Positions 48,101 to 59,295 of a stretch of DNA of 64,000 bases are shown here, piece after piece. Position 1 is the stretch's first letter. Every line of letters starts with the position of its first letter. Position numbers and translations under genes: made by a program. The notes below the pieces were generated by a model, which saw only the letters and a program-made list of their open reading frames with translations, did not search any database and had not been told where the DNA came from. The stretch is from Hydractinia symbiolongicarpus (lineage: Eukaryota; Cnidaria; Hydrozoa; Anthoathecata; Hydractiniidae), in NCBI RefSeq assembly GCF_029227915.1, contig NC_079876.1, forward strand, positions 25,200,328-25,264,327. The letters run 5' to 3'.

Positions 48101-50399
48101 CAAAGTGATGTATATTTTGCGTAATTTAGCTTATCAAAGCAGGTATCGTACCAAAAGCCATTATCAGTTACAAGCACAGATAACAGCAACAACGACGAAT
48201 GCAAAGTTTACCTGCATAGCATCGCAAGCTGTCTCAATAGTCACTGATTCTCCAATGTACTTCTCGCAAATCTAAGTAAAGAAAGAACATTGTACAATAC
48301 AGTCTTCAACAAATTATGCAAGAATAACATTGACTATGACAAAAAACAATAGGATTCCCTGTCCCGAAATAAAGAAAAAAATTATGGATATTAAAGAGAA
48401 CTAAAAAGGAATTTTGCCATTTTTAAGGCGATTTTGTTGTGAACAAAAAATCTATGGTAAAAATGATAGAGAATTAAGGATGTTGTTAAAAAAAAAAAAG
48501 AATCAACTTTGTAAACACAGCTGTCATAAGTAGGATTAAGCCAACGAAAAGTAGTGTAATATTTCCGAATTCCGTATAACCCATAAACCCATTTGAGGTT
48601 CAGAATTCAACGATACAGAAAAGTAAATAATAAGCCAGGTTTTAAGAGGTTCGATAAAATTTTGATATTTCAAAAGTTTTGCAAGAATTTAAGGAGTTGT
48701 TAAGAGATTTTGTGGATTTTGAAGAGCAGTGGTTAAACTAAATAACGAAAACAACATACACACACGAGAACACAAACAAGATGCTATAAACAAAACAGCA
48801 ATACATACCTTCACAAGTTGATCCATGCCATACTCCATGGAGGCTGACAACACATTCATCACCTGAAAACAAAAACAACCCGAATATATACTACTATAGG
48901 TACCTTTTCTATTAATAATATAATAATATATGAATATAATGTCAAAAATAATATTTAATATCATATTATAATAAGAAGAACAAACTAACAATAAGCAAAT
49001 GGCGAAGATCAAACATACATTCTGACTGTTAATTTTGCAAGTATTGGTGTAGATAAATTGTAGAATTGACATAAACAGGTCTGGAGTCATATCAGCTAGT
49101 ACATAAGGTTCTTCATTTGACAGAGACTCTTTGAACATTGCTTTGAACACGTGGCATCTAGGTGGAAAACAATACAAATGATAACTTGATATAAAAACAA
49201 TTGTTAGCCCACCTGGTTCGGAAATCCCAATATCTCTTCAAATTTTATTAATAGGCAGTGCATGCACAATAAAGGCAACAGCTAAACGAATATACAAAAA
49301 AAGTGTTTTTGTGTATCAACATGTTATTTCTGATGTCATCAAAACTCAAATGACGGATCTTTTCTATTGTTATTTTTTCCATTTTTTTCTGCTTAAGTGG
49401 ATTTTCCCTTGCCCAATTCATCTAGTCAATATATTATGATATGTTTAATTTATAATTATAAAATATTGTCAGCAACAGATATGTATAATATGTATAAATT
49501 ACTCAATTCATATGTATAAACATAAAATTAAATTTCAATGTAATTAACTGAAACTAGTGAAAAATCATAAATACCTTGCAGCTAAAATACATTTATGCCC
49601 CCGAAAAATGACTTTTTCTGGACCAACCAAAAATTTAACATCACTAAAATAAACAAAATAGGTACCATAAAGCATATTTCATTATAACCAGGATGTTTGC
49701 TAGAAATTTCTTAAGGCCCTATTGGAAATTTTCTTGAGAGTTTACTATATTGTTGCATGCTTTAAATAGTAAAAAAAAATAAGTAAGATTTTAGGAAGGC
49801 GTGTGGCTCCTTTAAATAATTCTGCGCATACAGTGCCCTTAAATTCAAAGATGCAGAAGTAAGAACAGAACTCCTTTACCCCTAAACACCACACATGGGG
49901 CTACTGTTTTGACATGGCGAACATTATGAGTGAAGTCATTATTTAAAATTTGTAACTGGTTGTGTAGCAAACTATTTTTAATGTAAATTAAATTACAGAA
50001 AGTTAAACGACGGCTGATAAAGATATTTAACATTACAACGCTAACTATACGGACATTTAAAAATATTATGTTTATTACTTAAAATAATATTCCGATCAAT
50101 GATATCAAATCTTTGCTCGAAATTTTTAGCAAAATTGAAAAAAAAATCCTGTACAATACTGGACATGTCACTAAGATGCTAGAAAGCACTCAACTGAATT
50201 TTTGGCAAAATGAAAACAGTGTAGAATGCTGAATAAAAACAAAAAAGCAAGCAACATTTTAAAACTTCATTACCAGAAATTAACAGAAACATCATTACCT
50301 GAACTCTTTATTATTGATCAATTGCTTCATATCTCTAGCTAAAGCCAATGGGGAACCTTCCACACTTGTTTCTTTATTTACCTTCTCCATACTACTCAT
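45107..50399 (-). CDS. BTBD19: BTBD19-like BTB/BACK protein
   Basis: Eight phase-consistent exons (minus order): 50399-50299, 49643-49575, 49157-49019, 48862-48809, 48271-48212, 46373-46173, 45781-45656, 45217-45107; 286 residues with a TAG stop. Residues about 27-115 form a BTB/POZ domain (SDVKFLVG, RGHKCILAARCHVFKAMF, QFIYTN, MEYGMDQLVK); a BACK domain follows (AVTFGLDNFKR, TKGFNELS, SDELNMDEYELLKAIKSWA); the end has LPLLSPEELGQLE and SVEQISMAWKHHAL and a basic tail. Length and both terminal blocks match vertebrate BTBD19 rather than longer Kelch-type proteins. BTB proteins of this class usually dimerise and can act as Cullin-3 adaptors; BTBD19's own role is poorly known. Intron 5 holds LINE debris and intron 6 a tandem repeat. 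Confidence 0.93.
45956..46074. repeat. Short tandem repeat in BTBD19 intron 6
   Basis: About four imperfect copies of a 26-30 bp unit built on TTGCCTGGCTATTGTTGGGC and CGTCTTTT. Confidence 0.8.
47571..47990 (-). mobile_element. Degraded LINE reverse-transcriptase scrap
   Basis: The + strand parallels 43,451-43,690 (GGTAGCACAAGCCCACGC against GGTGGCACAAGCCCATGC and on), and at 47,940-47,985 the minus strand still reads IFDTIDHNILSILI, the RT palm motif. Many frameshifts. Lies in BTBD19 intron 5 (46,374-48,211). Confidence 0.7.
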
Positions 50400-50890
50400 T
50401 GTGACAACAAATATATGTCAATCCTTTATACTTAATTTTGTCTGTTAACAAGAAAAAAAAGAATCAATAAAATAAAATTACCTATTATAACTGTGAATTT
50501 GGCTTCACCTGAAGGTGTTCTCATTTTTGTCCACCAGTTCAGTTAGAAAATATTCTAATTTTGTTCTGATATTTTCGCATATTTGGTTTATGTTAGAGCA
50601 CATTATAAATATTTGCTGCAGTAAATTCGGAGATTGGCAAATATCTAAAGATGCAATATTATTTATATTAACAAATTATTTTTTTAAATATGTTTCAAGG
50701 TCCAATTACCTTGGAATTATGGGATAGAAAAATTGCGTAAAAAAGCATATAAGCAGGTTCATGATGATCGATCAAACAAAATGATTGCTCTTTAAAAAAC
50801 ATTAAAAATAATTATTTTGAACCATGACCAAATAGTTTTCGTCTTTTATTGGCATACGGCTGATACAGGGTTTAGGGTAACAATAATGAC
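50400..50890. other. 5' flank of BTBD19
   Basis: AT-rich sequence upstream of the BTBD19 start codon; promoter expected here but no specific site recognised. Confidence 0.5.
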
Positions 50891-51660
50891 TGTTACGGCA
50901 ACTTAGCGGTAGCGAGTAAGGGGCGGGTTTACTGACACGAAGTGGCTTTAATAACATTTATTCCACACTTTCGCGACGCTACAAACAAAAACAAAAAAAA
51001 CTAAGTTACAAACTACGTATAAAATAACAGAAATTAAACCTAACTACAAAATGCCTGATGCCGAACGGCCAATACAATATAAAGAAGAAATAACACATAC
51101 GAAAAAACATATACTTACTAAAACACAAAAATCCCAATACTTCACATATACAATAGCACACACACAGGCACAGATACTTCACACTAACGAACAAGAAACT
51201 TACGCACACAAATTACGACAAATACACTATACCCAAGAGACAAAACACAAGAAACGTTGCATACAATAAACAAAGGCGAAGCGAATACATAAAACATATA
51301 GCAAAACACTAAGAAGGAGAACCAAGTGTTCCTTCGTAGAGTTGGAGGCCTACTCGCGCTTAATGCAGGAACACCTGGCTCCCCTCAAGATATAAAAAAT
51401 ATCTTGACAAACAAAAATTGACTACTATCATATAAATTTCAGATACATAACGGATTCGGCTCCTCTGGCTCCTCTGGCTCCTTGTCGGGGATTCGACCTT
51501 TTACTTCCTTTCTAGAAGCAATACGATCTTTGAAACCGGACGCTCATATGCGTTTCGTGTTGACGTTTGAACAAAAACACTTCTCACTTGACCGTCGTCG
51601 TTTGAACGGACGTCTGTAATTCTCGCAAGACGCCATTCATCATCAATAGAGGGATACTAG
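50891..51660 (+). mobile_element. Probable LTR-element remnant with tRNA-like primer site
   Basis: A block of different composition starts TGTTACGGCAACTTAGC at 50,891. At 51,475-51,498 is a stretch opening TGGCTCCTTGTCGGGG whose complement reads like a tRNA T-loop (GGTCGAATCC), acceptor strand and CCA end. That fits an LTR followed by a primer-binding site, about 580 bp in. No protein frame remains, and no second LTR was found, so this is tentative. Confidence 0.35.
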
Positions 51661-52437
51661 ACAAAAATCTATTCAGACTTATTCTTCACTAAGTACTAAC
51701 ATAACATTTGATGCATAACTATATATTTTTAGCTGTACATCTCCAACATAAAAATATATTTAACTAAATCCTATCAACCATAAGCCATCATAGTGAAAAT
51801 ACGCTTGTTCCTATTACAAGTTTTTTTCTGGTAAGGGGATTGGGGGTAAATGACTTTTCTTCTCCGCATGATATTTCAAAAAATGTTAATGTTATAAAAC
51901 TCATTATTTATGGAAACAAAAGATTTTGCATGTGTGACTTAAATTTTCTTAAGCCTGTGTGACAAACATAAAAACAGCACTAAAAATCTTTGTATAATAA
52001 TAAAAAACCCTAGGATTTTGTAATCGAAAACACCAGTATAATTGCACCTATATAACTATGTAATAAGCAGCAAGGAAATTTCATTATATACATATGTGAA
52101 TGCACGAAATAGCAATGCAGGAAATATATATGATGGGCTATCCTCCATAGGTTAACAGCTAGTATAAAAATAATTTTACTGCTGTTTTTATTATTTTAAG
52201 TGGGACAACAATTTATCTAAATTGTGACACGTGACAATTGGTTATATTGGCAGGAAAAAATGAATCAACAACTTGTTCGTGGACATCACAATTATCTTCC
52301 AAAGCCATATAAGAGTTTCGACTCACTGGAAAACTTTGCAAACATAAAAAAGGACTTTTTGCCATTTTTGAAAAAACTCTTTTGTCAAACAAGCCTGCAC
52401 CATTTTACTTGCTTGGATTTTTTATGAAAAATGCATT
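51661..52437. other. Intergenic stretch, nothing recognised
   Basis: AT-rich, no gene, RNA or clear repeat visible. Confidence 0.5.
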
Positions 52438-52985
52438 GACTTTCACTCTAGATCAACTAGCGCCAAAATTTGAGAAGAAAATACGAGGAAAGCCTTGTCA
52501 GTGGCTGATGTGAAGCATGAAATAAATAGGAGAGATTCAATTTTACGAAAATCACTGAAAAAAAATTTTGAGGAAAATATAAGTCTGTACAAACAATTAC
52601 AAAATAGGTAAAACAACTTGGTCAAGAAGTGCAAATCAAGATTTCATAGAATTCTCTTGAATAATTCAAATGAACCAGATAAATTTTGGAATACAATTAA
52701 AAAGGCTTTTCCCAACAAAACCAATGGATGCTTCTCTACAACCTAAAATTTCATCGACTTTCTGTAAGTTTTTTTAGGAGTAGTGGCTAACCTGAAAAAA
52801 TATTTGTTTCATCTATATAACTCGACATAGGATTTTCATAAATCCAAAGAAAGAAAAACTTTTCAAATTTGAACTTTTTAGCTTCTTCGAAGTAAAGAAA
52901 CGTTTAAAACAATTAAAGCGTAAAAGGGTTTTGGAACACTTTTGTGGTTATTAAAAGACTGCAAAGATTATAGCAAAACCTTGTG
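52438..52985 (+). mobile_element. Degraded LINE fragment (linker and early RT)
   Basis: The + strand encodes, with stops and shifts, LDQLAPKFEKKIRGKPCQWL, KHEINRRDSILRKSLKKNF, NEPDKFWNTIKKAFPNKTNG and RLKQLKRKRVLEHF followed by LKDC-like sequence, the familiar order between LINE endonuclease and reverse transcriptase. Another LINE family again, on the opposite strand from the other scraps. Confidence 0.75.
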
Positions 52986-53299
52986 AATTTAATTAACTAC
53001 AGTACTGTGAAAAGGTTTTTTAACATCGTGGTTTGTGTTTATTTCATGTTCCACACGAACCACGATAGCCCACAATGCGTATTTTTTTAACAATCGTGGA
53101 CCTCACGATCATGCTTTGTGGACTACACGAACGAAAATTAAATATTACATCATGGCTTCCACGATAGATAACTTCTATTGTAAAACAACAAAGACCCTTA
53201 GTTTATCAATTAAATCAAAAACCGACGGCAAAAAAATAAATTAACACTTGTTGTTTTAATTCGTTGTCATAAAGCTATACATAATAGATTTTAATTGTT

Positions 53300-53960
53300 C
53301 GTGAATTTCATTTCTATCGCCGCTTTTTGTTTATAAACTTTTAAAATGCGATCTTAAAAAACATTTCTATCGCTGCTTTTCGTTTATAAACTTTTAATAT
53401 GTGATCTAAAAAAACATTTCTATCGCCGCTTTTCTTTTTTAAACTTTTAAAATGCGATTTAAAAAAACATTTAAGAAAAGTTTTAAAAACACATGTTAAA
53501 ATTTTATTTTTAATTTATAAAGTAGCACGAAGCTTTTCGTAACTGAGTTACATTTTCAAGTGATCATCACTTGAAAATGTAACTCACTTGAACACATCAC
53601 TTGAAAATGTAACTCAGTTACGAAAAGCTTCGTGCTACTTTATAAATTAAAAATAAAATTTTAACATGTGTTTTTAAAACTTTTCTTATTTATTTGTTGG
53701 CTGATTTATCATAATAAAAAACATTTCTATCGCTGTTTTTCATTTTTCTAATCTAAAAAAACATTTCTATCGCGGTTTTTCATTTTTAAACTTTTAAAAG
53801 GCGATCTAAAAAACATTTCTATCACTGCTTTTTGTTTTTAAACTTTTAAAAGACGATCTAAAAAACATTTCTATCGTCATTTTTTGTTTTTAAACTTCTA
53901 AAATGCGATCTAAAAAAGCTTTTCTATCAAAATTAAAGTTTCGATCTTTGTTAAAATATA
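53300..53960. repeat. About 55-bp tandem repeat split by an inverted repeat
   Basis: Roughly eight copies of a unit reading CATTTCTATCGCCGCTTTTT, then an AAACTTTTAAAATGCGATCT block. Three lie left of the inverted repeat at 53,473-53,687 and about five right of it. Each unit carries ATCGC and GCGAT about 35 bp apart in opposite orientation, so each can form a small stem. Confidence 0.85.
53473..53687. repeat. Perfect 92-bp inverted repeat with 31-bp loop
   Basis: 53,473-53,564 is the exact reverse complement of 53,596-53,687 as far as I can check by eye. The loop (53,565-53,595) repeats part of the arm (TCACTTGAAAATGTAACTCA). Confidence 0.92.
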
Positions 53961-54067
53961 ATAATTTCTATTGCTTAAAAGCTTTATTTAACCCGCGTAA
54001 CCAACAATGCCTTCTCGCTAGTTTATTTAGTTTCCACGCAAAACATTTATTATAAAACTATTAAACA

Positions 54068-54376
54068 ATGGCTCTTAGTGTCACATTGATAGAGTTAATA
54101 ACATTTGCAATTATGCTATTGGGAATAGTTATGTTAACACGCTTTAACAATAGTTACACGCAGTTTAATAAGCTATTTTTCTTCAATAATCTTTTGTTTA
54201 TTGCGTACAAGTTAATGACTTACAAGACTCGCAATATAATTGATAAGAACAAAAGACAAACAACTACGGTTTCCAAGAAAAAGGTGCGAAACTTGACCGT
54301 ATGCATACACTTACATCTGGACTGTACTGTAATTAGGATCGCAAATTCGCGTCCATATTGTATACTTGTTGTTTAG
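54068..54376 (+). CDS. Hypothetical small membrane protein, doubtful
   Basis: 102-codon frame with an ATG (ACAATGG context) and a strongly hydrophobic first 25 residues (LIELITFAIMLLGIVMLTRF), one likely membrane segment, then a basic stretch DKNKRQTTTVSKKK. The residues after this look noncoding and a GT follows the lysines, so it could be a first exon. No family recognised, no neighbour relation, and the surroundings are repeats. It may be chance. Confidence 0.2.
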   Translation: MALSVTLIELITFAIMLLGIVMLTRFNNSYTQFNKLFFFNNLLFIAYKLMTYKTRNIIDKNKRQTTTVSKKKVRNLTVCIHLHLDCTVIRIANSRPYCILVV

Positions 54377-54517
54377 ATTCTTACCAATGTTGCACCTAAC
54401 TCATTAAAATCTCAACAAAAACTTACGGTGAGTCAAAGAAATATTTACATTTATTTAAATTCCTGCGAAAATTAGGATAATTAGGATATCAAATAGCCTA
54501 AGGGGCCGTTGACAAAC

Positions 54518-54823
54518 AGTTTTCGTCTCCATTAACGACAAATTGGGCGTTAAGGGGGGGGGGGGTAAATCATCGTCCATTAAAAATATAAAAATGGAGA
54601 CGAATTTCACTTTCTCACCTTTTTTGTTGCTTTTAGGGAAAATGAAAAAAATTCAACAAATCAGAAAATGTTTCCACAGTAAAAATCCGCCATAATCTAG
54701 AGTTTGTTGTTAAAAAAATGTATCTCGTGTTCGCATAAGTCTCCACAAAGATTGTTCCGTAAAGCACAGAGGGGGGCAAACTTCTATTTAACAGCAAATT
54801 TGCCGTTAACGGAGACGAAAACT
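54518..54823. mobile_element. MITE with about 36-bp terminal inverted repeats
   Basis: The left end AGTTTTCGTCTCCATTAACG is matched in reverse complement at 54,787-54,823 (ending CGGAGACGAAAACT) with a few mismatches. About 306 bp, no coding capacity, contains a G-run near 54,553. Confidence 0.7.
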
Positions 54824-55249
54824 AACGTAGATTTTAATGTACAAAAAGGACGTCTTATGGTCAGATTTTGGTGAAATTTGCCTCACTTGGTTAACGTATA
54901 GCTAGCTAGCTACTGGGAGTACATTCCTGATATTTGCGAGACTAGGCATGTAAAATATGCACATCAATCTATCTATAGCTAGCTAGTTTAACTATATATA
55001 GCATAGCTAGCTGTAAAAAAGTAAATACCTTGTACTACATAGCATGCACGCCATCTTGAGATTCCCAGATTTTCCCCTGAACGACGACATGTAAGCAAAC
55101 CGAAACCCAGGGCCCCACGAGGGCATGTAATCGAACCCAAGGCCCTGCGATCACGGAACCCTCTAGAGATAACAAAGCGGGCATACCCGGGGGACACGGA
55201 ACCCTAGATAACAGGGATCAATTCGGAGGTCAATTTTTTAATATAAATT

Positions 55250-55830
55250 ACTAGTCGTTGGCCTTTAAACTTACCCGTGGCAACAAAAATATATCGCATT
55301 TGATATTCGTGTTTCCGTAAGATTATTTTCTAACTCAGCGGGGGTCCGCGCAGAGACAGACAGACGTCGGCTATTATTATAGAGACTAGTCGTTAACCCG
55401 TGGATTTTTCCACGGAGTCGGCCGTCTTTGATTTACACGCTTTTTCGTGTGCCCGTCGCACGACGCCATTCTCGCGGACAGACAGACAAAATACGGCTAT
55501 TATTAAAGAGACTAGTCGTTAGCCCGTGGAAAAATCCATGAGTTCGCCCGTCCTTTATATTTACCTGTTGCAACAAAGTGGATAAAAATATATCACATTT
55601 GATATTCGTGTTTCCGTAGCACGATTTTCTAACTCAGCTGGGGGTCCGCGCAGAGACAGACAAAATACGGCTATTATTAAAGAGACTAGTCGTTAGTCCG
55701 TGGAAAATCCACGGGTTCGCCCGTCCTTTTTATTTACCCGTCGCAACAAAGTGGATAAAAATATATCGCATTTGATATTTGTGTTTCCGCAACATCATTT
55801 TCTAATTCCGCCCCCCCCTTATTAAAGAGA
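55250..55830 (-). mobile_element. Four-copy head-to-tail Helitron-like concatemer
   Basis: Copies at about 55,250-55,384, 55,385-55,509, 55,510-55,683 and 55,684-55,830. On the minus strand each begins TCTCTTTAATAATAGCC and ends with a CCGTGG/CCACGG hairpin, GCTAACGA and CTAG. Adjacent copies join CTAG directly to TCTC with no host base between. The outer ends show A before TC (55,831 side) and T after CTAG (55,249 side), the A/T insertion preference of Helitrons. No protein is encoded; the copies are non-autonomous. Confidence 0.75.
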
Positions 55831-56452
55831 TTTAGCTTGCTTGTCAAAAAAACTCCATCGTTGTGATTTATACTTTCAAATAGTTCGTCAATGCTTTTTA
55901 TGAAGGGGATAACAAATAAAAAAGGATAATTTTTATTTCAGATTTCTTTTCTCCGTAACGCAACCGTAACAAAAATATATGTTTTTTGATTTAAAATTTA
56001 TTGGTGAAATATTTTCGCATTTTAGGTGAAACCACTACAAACATTTCGAGCATTCGGCCATGTCATTTCCGTTTTCTTCGTCGTAGGGCATGCGACAACT
56101 GCCGTACAATTCAATAGCTAAACTTATAGATCTGCTGAAAGATCTTGTTTTTCAGGAAAAGGAAGTCTTTTTTCCTAATGCAGGCAAAAAAGTAGATGCG
56201 GACGCAATCTTTTACGATCGTAAAGTTTAGTGGGATCACTATCCCCCACACTAGTTTTTTCTTTTCAGTGCTTTCTACACAAATCCAATGGAACGCACTA
56301 GTGTGTAGGATTTGTATAAAGGCTTATTTGACCCAATTAAATTATTACGTTAAGGGATACCAAAACACGTGTCGAAGAAGCCATCGAATTGGGGAAATTG
56401 TGCTGCAAGATGTTACTGCACCAAGTTGATAGATTCGTCAGTTAAAATCTCA
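55831..56452. other. Intergenic stretch, nothing recognised
   Basis: No supported gene; AT-rich with one short palindromic patch near 56,205-56,225 (TTTTACGATCGTAAA). Confidence 0.5.
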
Positions 56453-58083
56453 TTATTTATCATGCCATGTTTTTCGACTGAAGAAAACATTAACTTCCTC
56501 TTTTTCTTCGGAGGTGACTTTTGTTATCGTGACTTCTTCATCTGACGAATCTTTCGCTTTATTTTCTACCACGATCACGTTATCATTATTTTCACAGACA
56601 AAGACACAGTGAAATTGATGTATCTTTGTTGGAAGAAATGAGAATGCTATAGGTGGCATCCATCGACAAGAGGAGCTTTCTCTTCTATAACATTAGCCTC
56701 TTCCTTAAATTTTTGGTGTCACGACTATGTGAGAGAACAACCTTCTACTGTCAATTGTCCTCTTGACTCTACCTGTAAACAGAGACTTCTTGCTTTTTGG
56801 CGCATACAAGTTATCCAGACCAAGAGTTGTAACTTCAACAACTGTTTGTTTTTATTGTTTCCAAAAAGATATTATTCACATTTGGACATATTTTCTGTAG
56901 GCCTTTCAACGAACTTACTAGCTGATTGTGCAACACATCAAGAACATCAATGTCATAGACGTTACAAGTGAGGTTTTTAATTTCATTTAATAAACCCCCT
57001 GCATGCTGATGCCATTGTATTTTTCGGATGTTATTATTATTCCAAATATTTCTACAGGATATGGCCACTTCAGTGTTGAAAACACTGTTATCGATGTGGG
57101 TCCTGTGTTCAGGATGTATACATTAGGTATACACCGGCATTGCCTACCCAATTTCCCTAACCCGTGTTAACCCGTAGCTGCAGCGAAGACGCTTGCCACA
57201 CTGTGGATCGAACCACGGACCTTGTGGTTACGAAGAGAACTTCATAACCACTAGACCACGCGACACAAACCTTGTGGAAGGTATAGTCCGGTCTTTGTTC
57301 TATACTTCCGCCAGTTTTGACGCCATCGAAACTCTCCATCTCACTTTTCCTAGGATACCCAGCAACATACTGCAGAGAGTGAAATGATGAGTTGCAATAG
57401 GTTGGTGGAAAATCGTTGCAGGTTAAGATGCTTCTGCATATCTGCTAAAATATGGTTTGACAGTCGTTGAAATCTTTTTCAGTCAGTGCATACACAATAT
57501 AGTAACTTCTTGTTACTTTCAGGATTGTTAGTTAAGGAGGCTTCCATATTCTCACACACATAGTGAACCACCCATTTTGACCTGTTTTCAAACCACTCCG
57601 CTATAACATCAAATAATATCTTGGCATGAGTTCTATAAAAACAAGAATAATAATGATGTAGTAAACAAACCTTTTTAAATTTGTCTGACAAGAATTGTTT
57701 TGCAAGTACAGTTAACATTCCTCCACTCAACGAAGTGTCTTTAAATTGTTTTGTTTCGGGGGAATTTAAGTTATGAAAGTTAATAATAGAAAGCGTGTGC
57801 AAATTCCAAGCGAAAAAACTGAAGCAAAATAAAAACAAAGATAAATTTATACAGAATTTGACATCATCGTTGTCATCCTTATAACCACTTGATAGAATAC
57901 ATCTTTGTTATTAACAACTTCACCATACCCTCTAAAACAGAAGCTATCTTTGGGAGATTCTCTGCACCGTTCTACCACTGTCAATAGCAGATTTTTTTGC
58001 TCCATTTTTAATAATCTGCTTCTTACTGTCGCACTGTACACATGATTACGTATATTAATTACTTTTTGCTGTGGGTGAAACAC
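56453..58083 (-). pseudogene. Decayed multi-exon coding region, family unknown
   Basis: Several minus-strand stretches have coding-like composition: RLLKMEQKNLLLTVVERCRE (near 58,000), HAKILFDVIAEWFENRSKW and SLTNNPESNKKLLYC (57,479-57,700), RFQRLSNHILADMQKHLNLQ (57,400-57,480), GGLLNEIKNLTCNVYDIDVL (56,900-57,000), TTLGLDNLYAPKSKKSLFTG (56,750-56,830) and an acidic DSSDEEVTITKVTSEEKEEV (56,470-56,560). They are separated by stops, shifts and at least one intron-like gap (TTTTATTTTGCTTCAG near 57,810), and the middle is split by a tRNA-like SINE. I do not recognise the protein. It could be an old transposon-derived gene or a lineage-specific host gene; read as one decayed locus because strand and order are constant. 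Confidence 0.45.
57193..57270 (-). repeat. tRNA-derived SINE head
   Basis: On the minus strand GCGTGGTCTAGTGGTTATG contains an A box (57,248-57,258) and GTGGTTCGATCCACAG a B box (57,205-57,214), 30-odd bp apart as in tRNA genes. The acceptor and T stems do not pair well, so it is not a working tRNA; instead GTGGTTATGAAG and CTTCGTAACCAC form a 12-bp hairpin with one mismatch. Confidence 0.6.
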
Positions 58084-59230
58084 TGTAGTCTCTTAACAAT
58101 TCATTCTTGACATATATTTTGATGTTGCCTTTCAAAAGTTATTAGGAGTGGTTAAATTCATCTCCAGGCCGTCGGCATTATTACGAGTGTGTTTACGACA
58201 AACAGGCTACCTCTATAGTCCATTCTCGATTTGTTGGTTCGCCATTTTTAAGAGATTTTGTAAACAAAATACCTGGTTCTTCATTACTATAAAAGACTAA
58301 GTCACGTGACTGTATTGGTAATTATAATTGGTATGGTGAACTGCACCCGCAATAGTGAAATATTTAGTGGGTGAGAGAGGCCCAAGGCCTCAGCGCCTAA
58401 GTGACGTAATGTAGAGTTTGTAAGTGTCGAGCATCAAACAAGGCAGGCGAGAATATTGAAGAACGATGAAAGCTCTGGAAGCGAGGTTGTAGCGCAAATT
58501 AAAAAAACAGGTGAGTTGGACCTGAAACTTCCCGGGTTTATGTAACTTGCGAAGACGCATAAGGGAAGGTGGTCCTGGAACTTCCTGGGTTTTATTCTCG
58601 AATCCTGCGCTCTTTGAAATATCTCAAAAAGCTGTGAGGAAGAGAAAGCCCGGGGTCATATAATTAGCGAAGGCGCGTTATATTCCTATTTACTTTTTTT
58701 ATCTACAATTTTAATTTAAACTTCTCATTGTTTGTCAAACTTGATAAGTAACTTTGCATTTTGCTGTTCATTTGTTTGTATTCATTATGTAAATTCCCAG
58801 TGCAGCTGAGGATGGCGAATGTTAGTCGTTGTCTTATGTTTTTACGTTTTTCATTCGATCTTTATCTGAGTGGTTGATTCCTACAAAAAATAATTCACAG
58901 TAAGTATAAAAAATCGCGCTCGTTTCGGATGTAAACACAACATGAAGCAACCTCGTTCCCAGGGCATTTACTCCGTAATAACGGCTCAGGGGCCACAAGA
59001 ACCTGAGGACAAGGTTGAACATGACTCTCAATCCATTATAACTCCTGTAAGGAATCAGACATCCCAATTAGGCATAAATACTTTATCCATTTTTAGCGTC
59101 ATTTCATCACATTTGAAGAAACTTGTCATATTCTTCCTAAATTGGTATTTTTCCCTTCAAAAATTATACAAAGAAATAAGAATAGGGACCAATATGACCT
59201 ATTACTTTCTTATTATCCAAGGAAAAAAAT
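58084..59230. other. Intergenic stretch with GC-richer repeats
   Basis: No gene supported. From about 58,505 a loose tandem repeat occurs (CCTGAAACTTCCCGGGTTT, then CCTGGAACTTCCTGGGTTT, then a CCCGGGGTC version), each followed by a GCGAAG(A/G)CGC-type block in two cases. At 58,945-59,015 lies a CAACCTCGTTCCCAGGGC dispersed-repeat-like block. Confidence 0.5.
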
Positions 59231-59234
59231 TCTT

Positions 59235-59240
59235 TTTATT
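59235..59240 (-). terminator. Poly-A signal of the 59,296 gene
   Basis: AATAAA on the minus strand 56 bp beyond the TAA stop at 59,296. Confidence 0.5.
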
Positions 59241-59295
59241 TCTTTTTTAATAAACGTCATGCCTTTGTAAGTATTTGGCGAATTTACCTTTCAAA

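Noticed and set aside
51051-51269. 72-codon Thr/His/Gln-rich plus frame
   Set aside because: Compositional effect of an A/C-rich stretch inside the probable LTR remnant.
57193-57270. Functional tRNA gene
   Set aside because: A and B boxes are present but the acceptor and T stems do not pair and the anticodon arm is replaced by a long hairpin; more likely a SINE head.
58942-59250. 102-codon plus-strand frame starting MKQPRSQGIYSV
   Set aside because: Begins in a dispersed-repeat-like block and runs into a low-complexity Phe/Leu end; antisense to the 3' flank of the tail gene.
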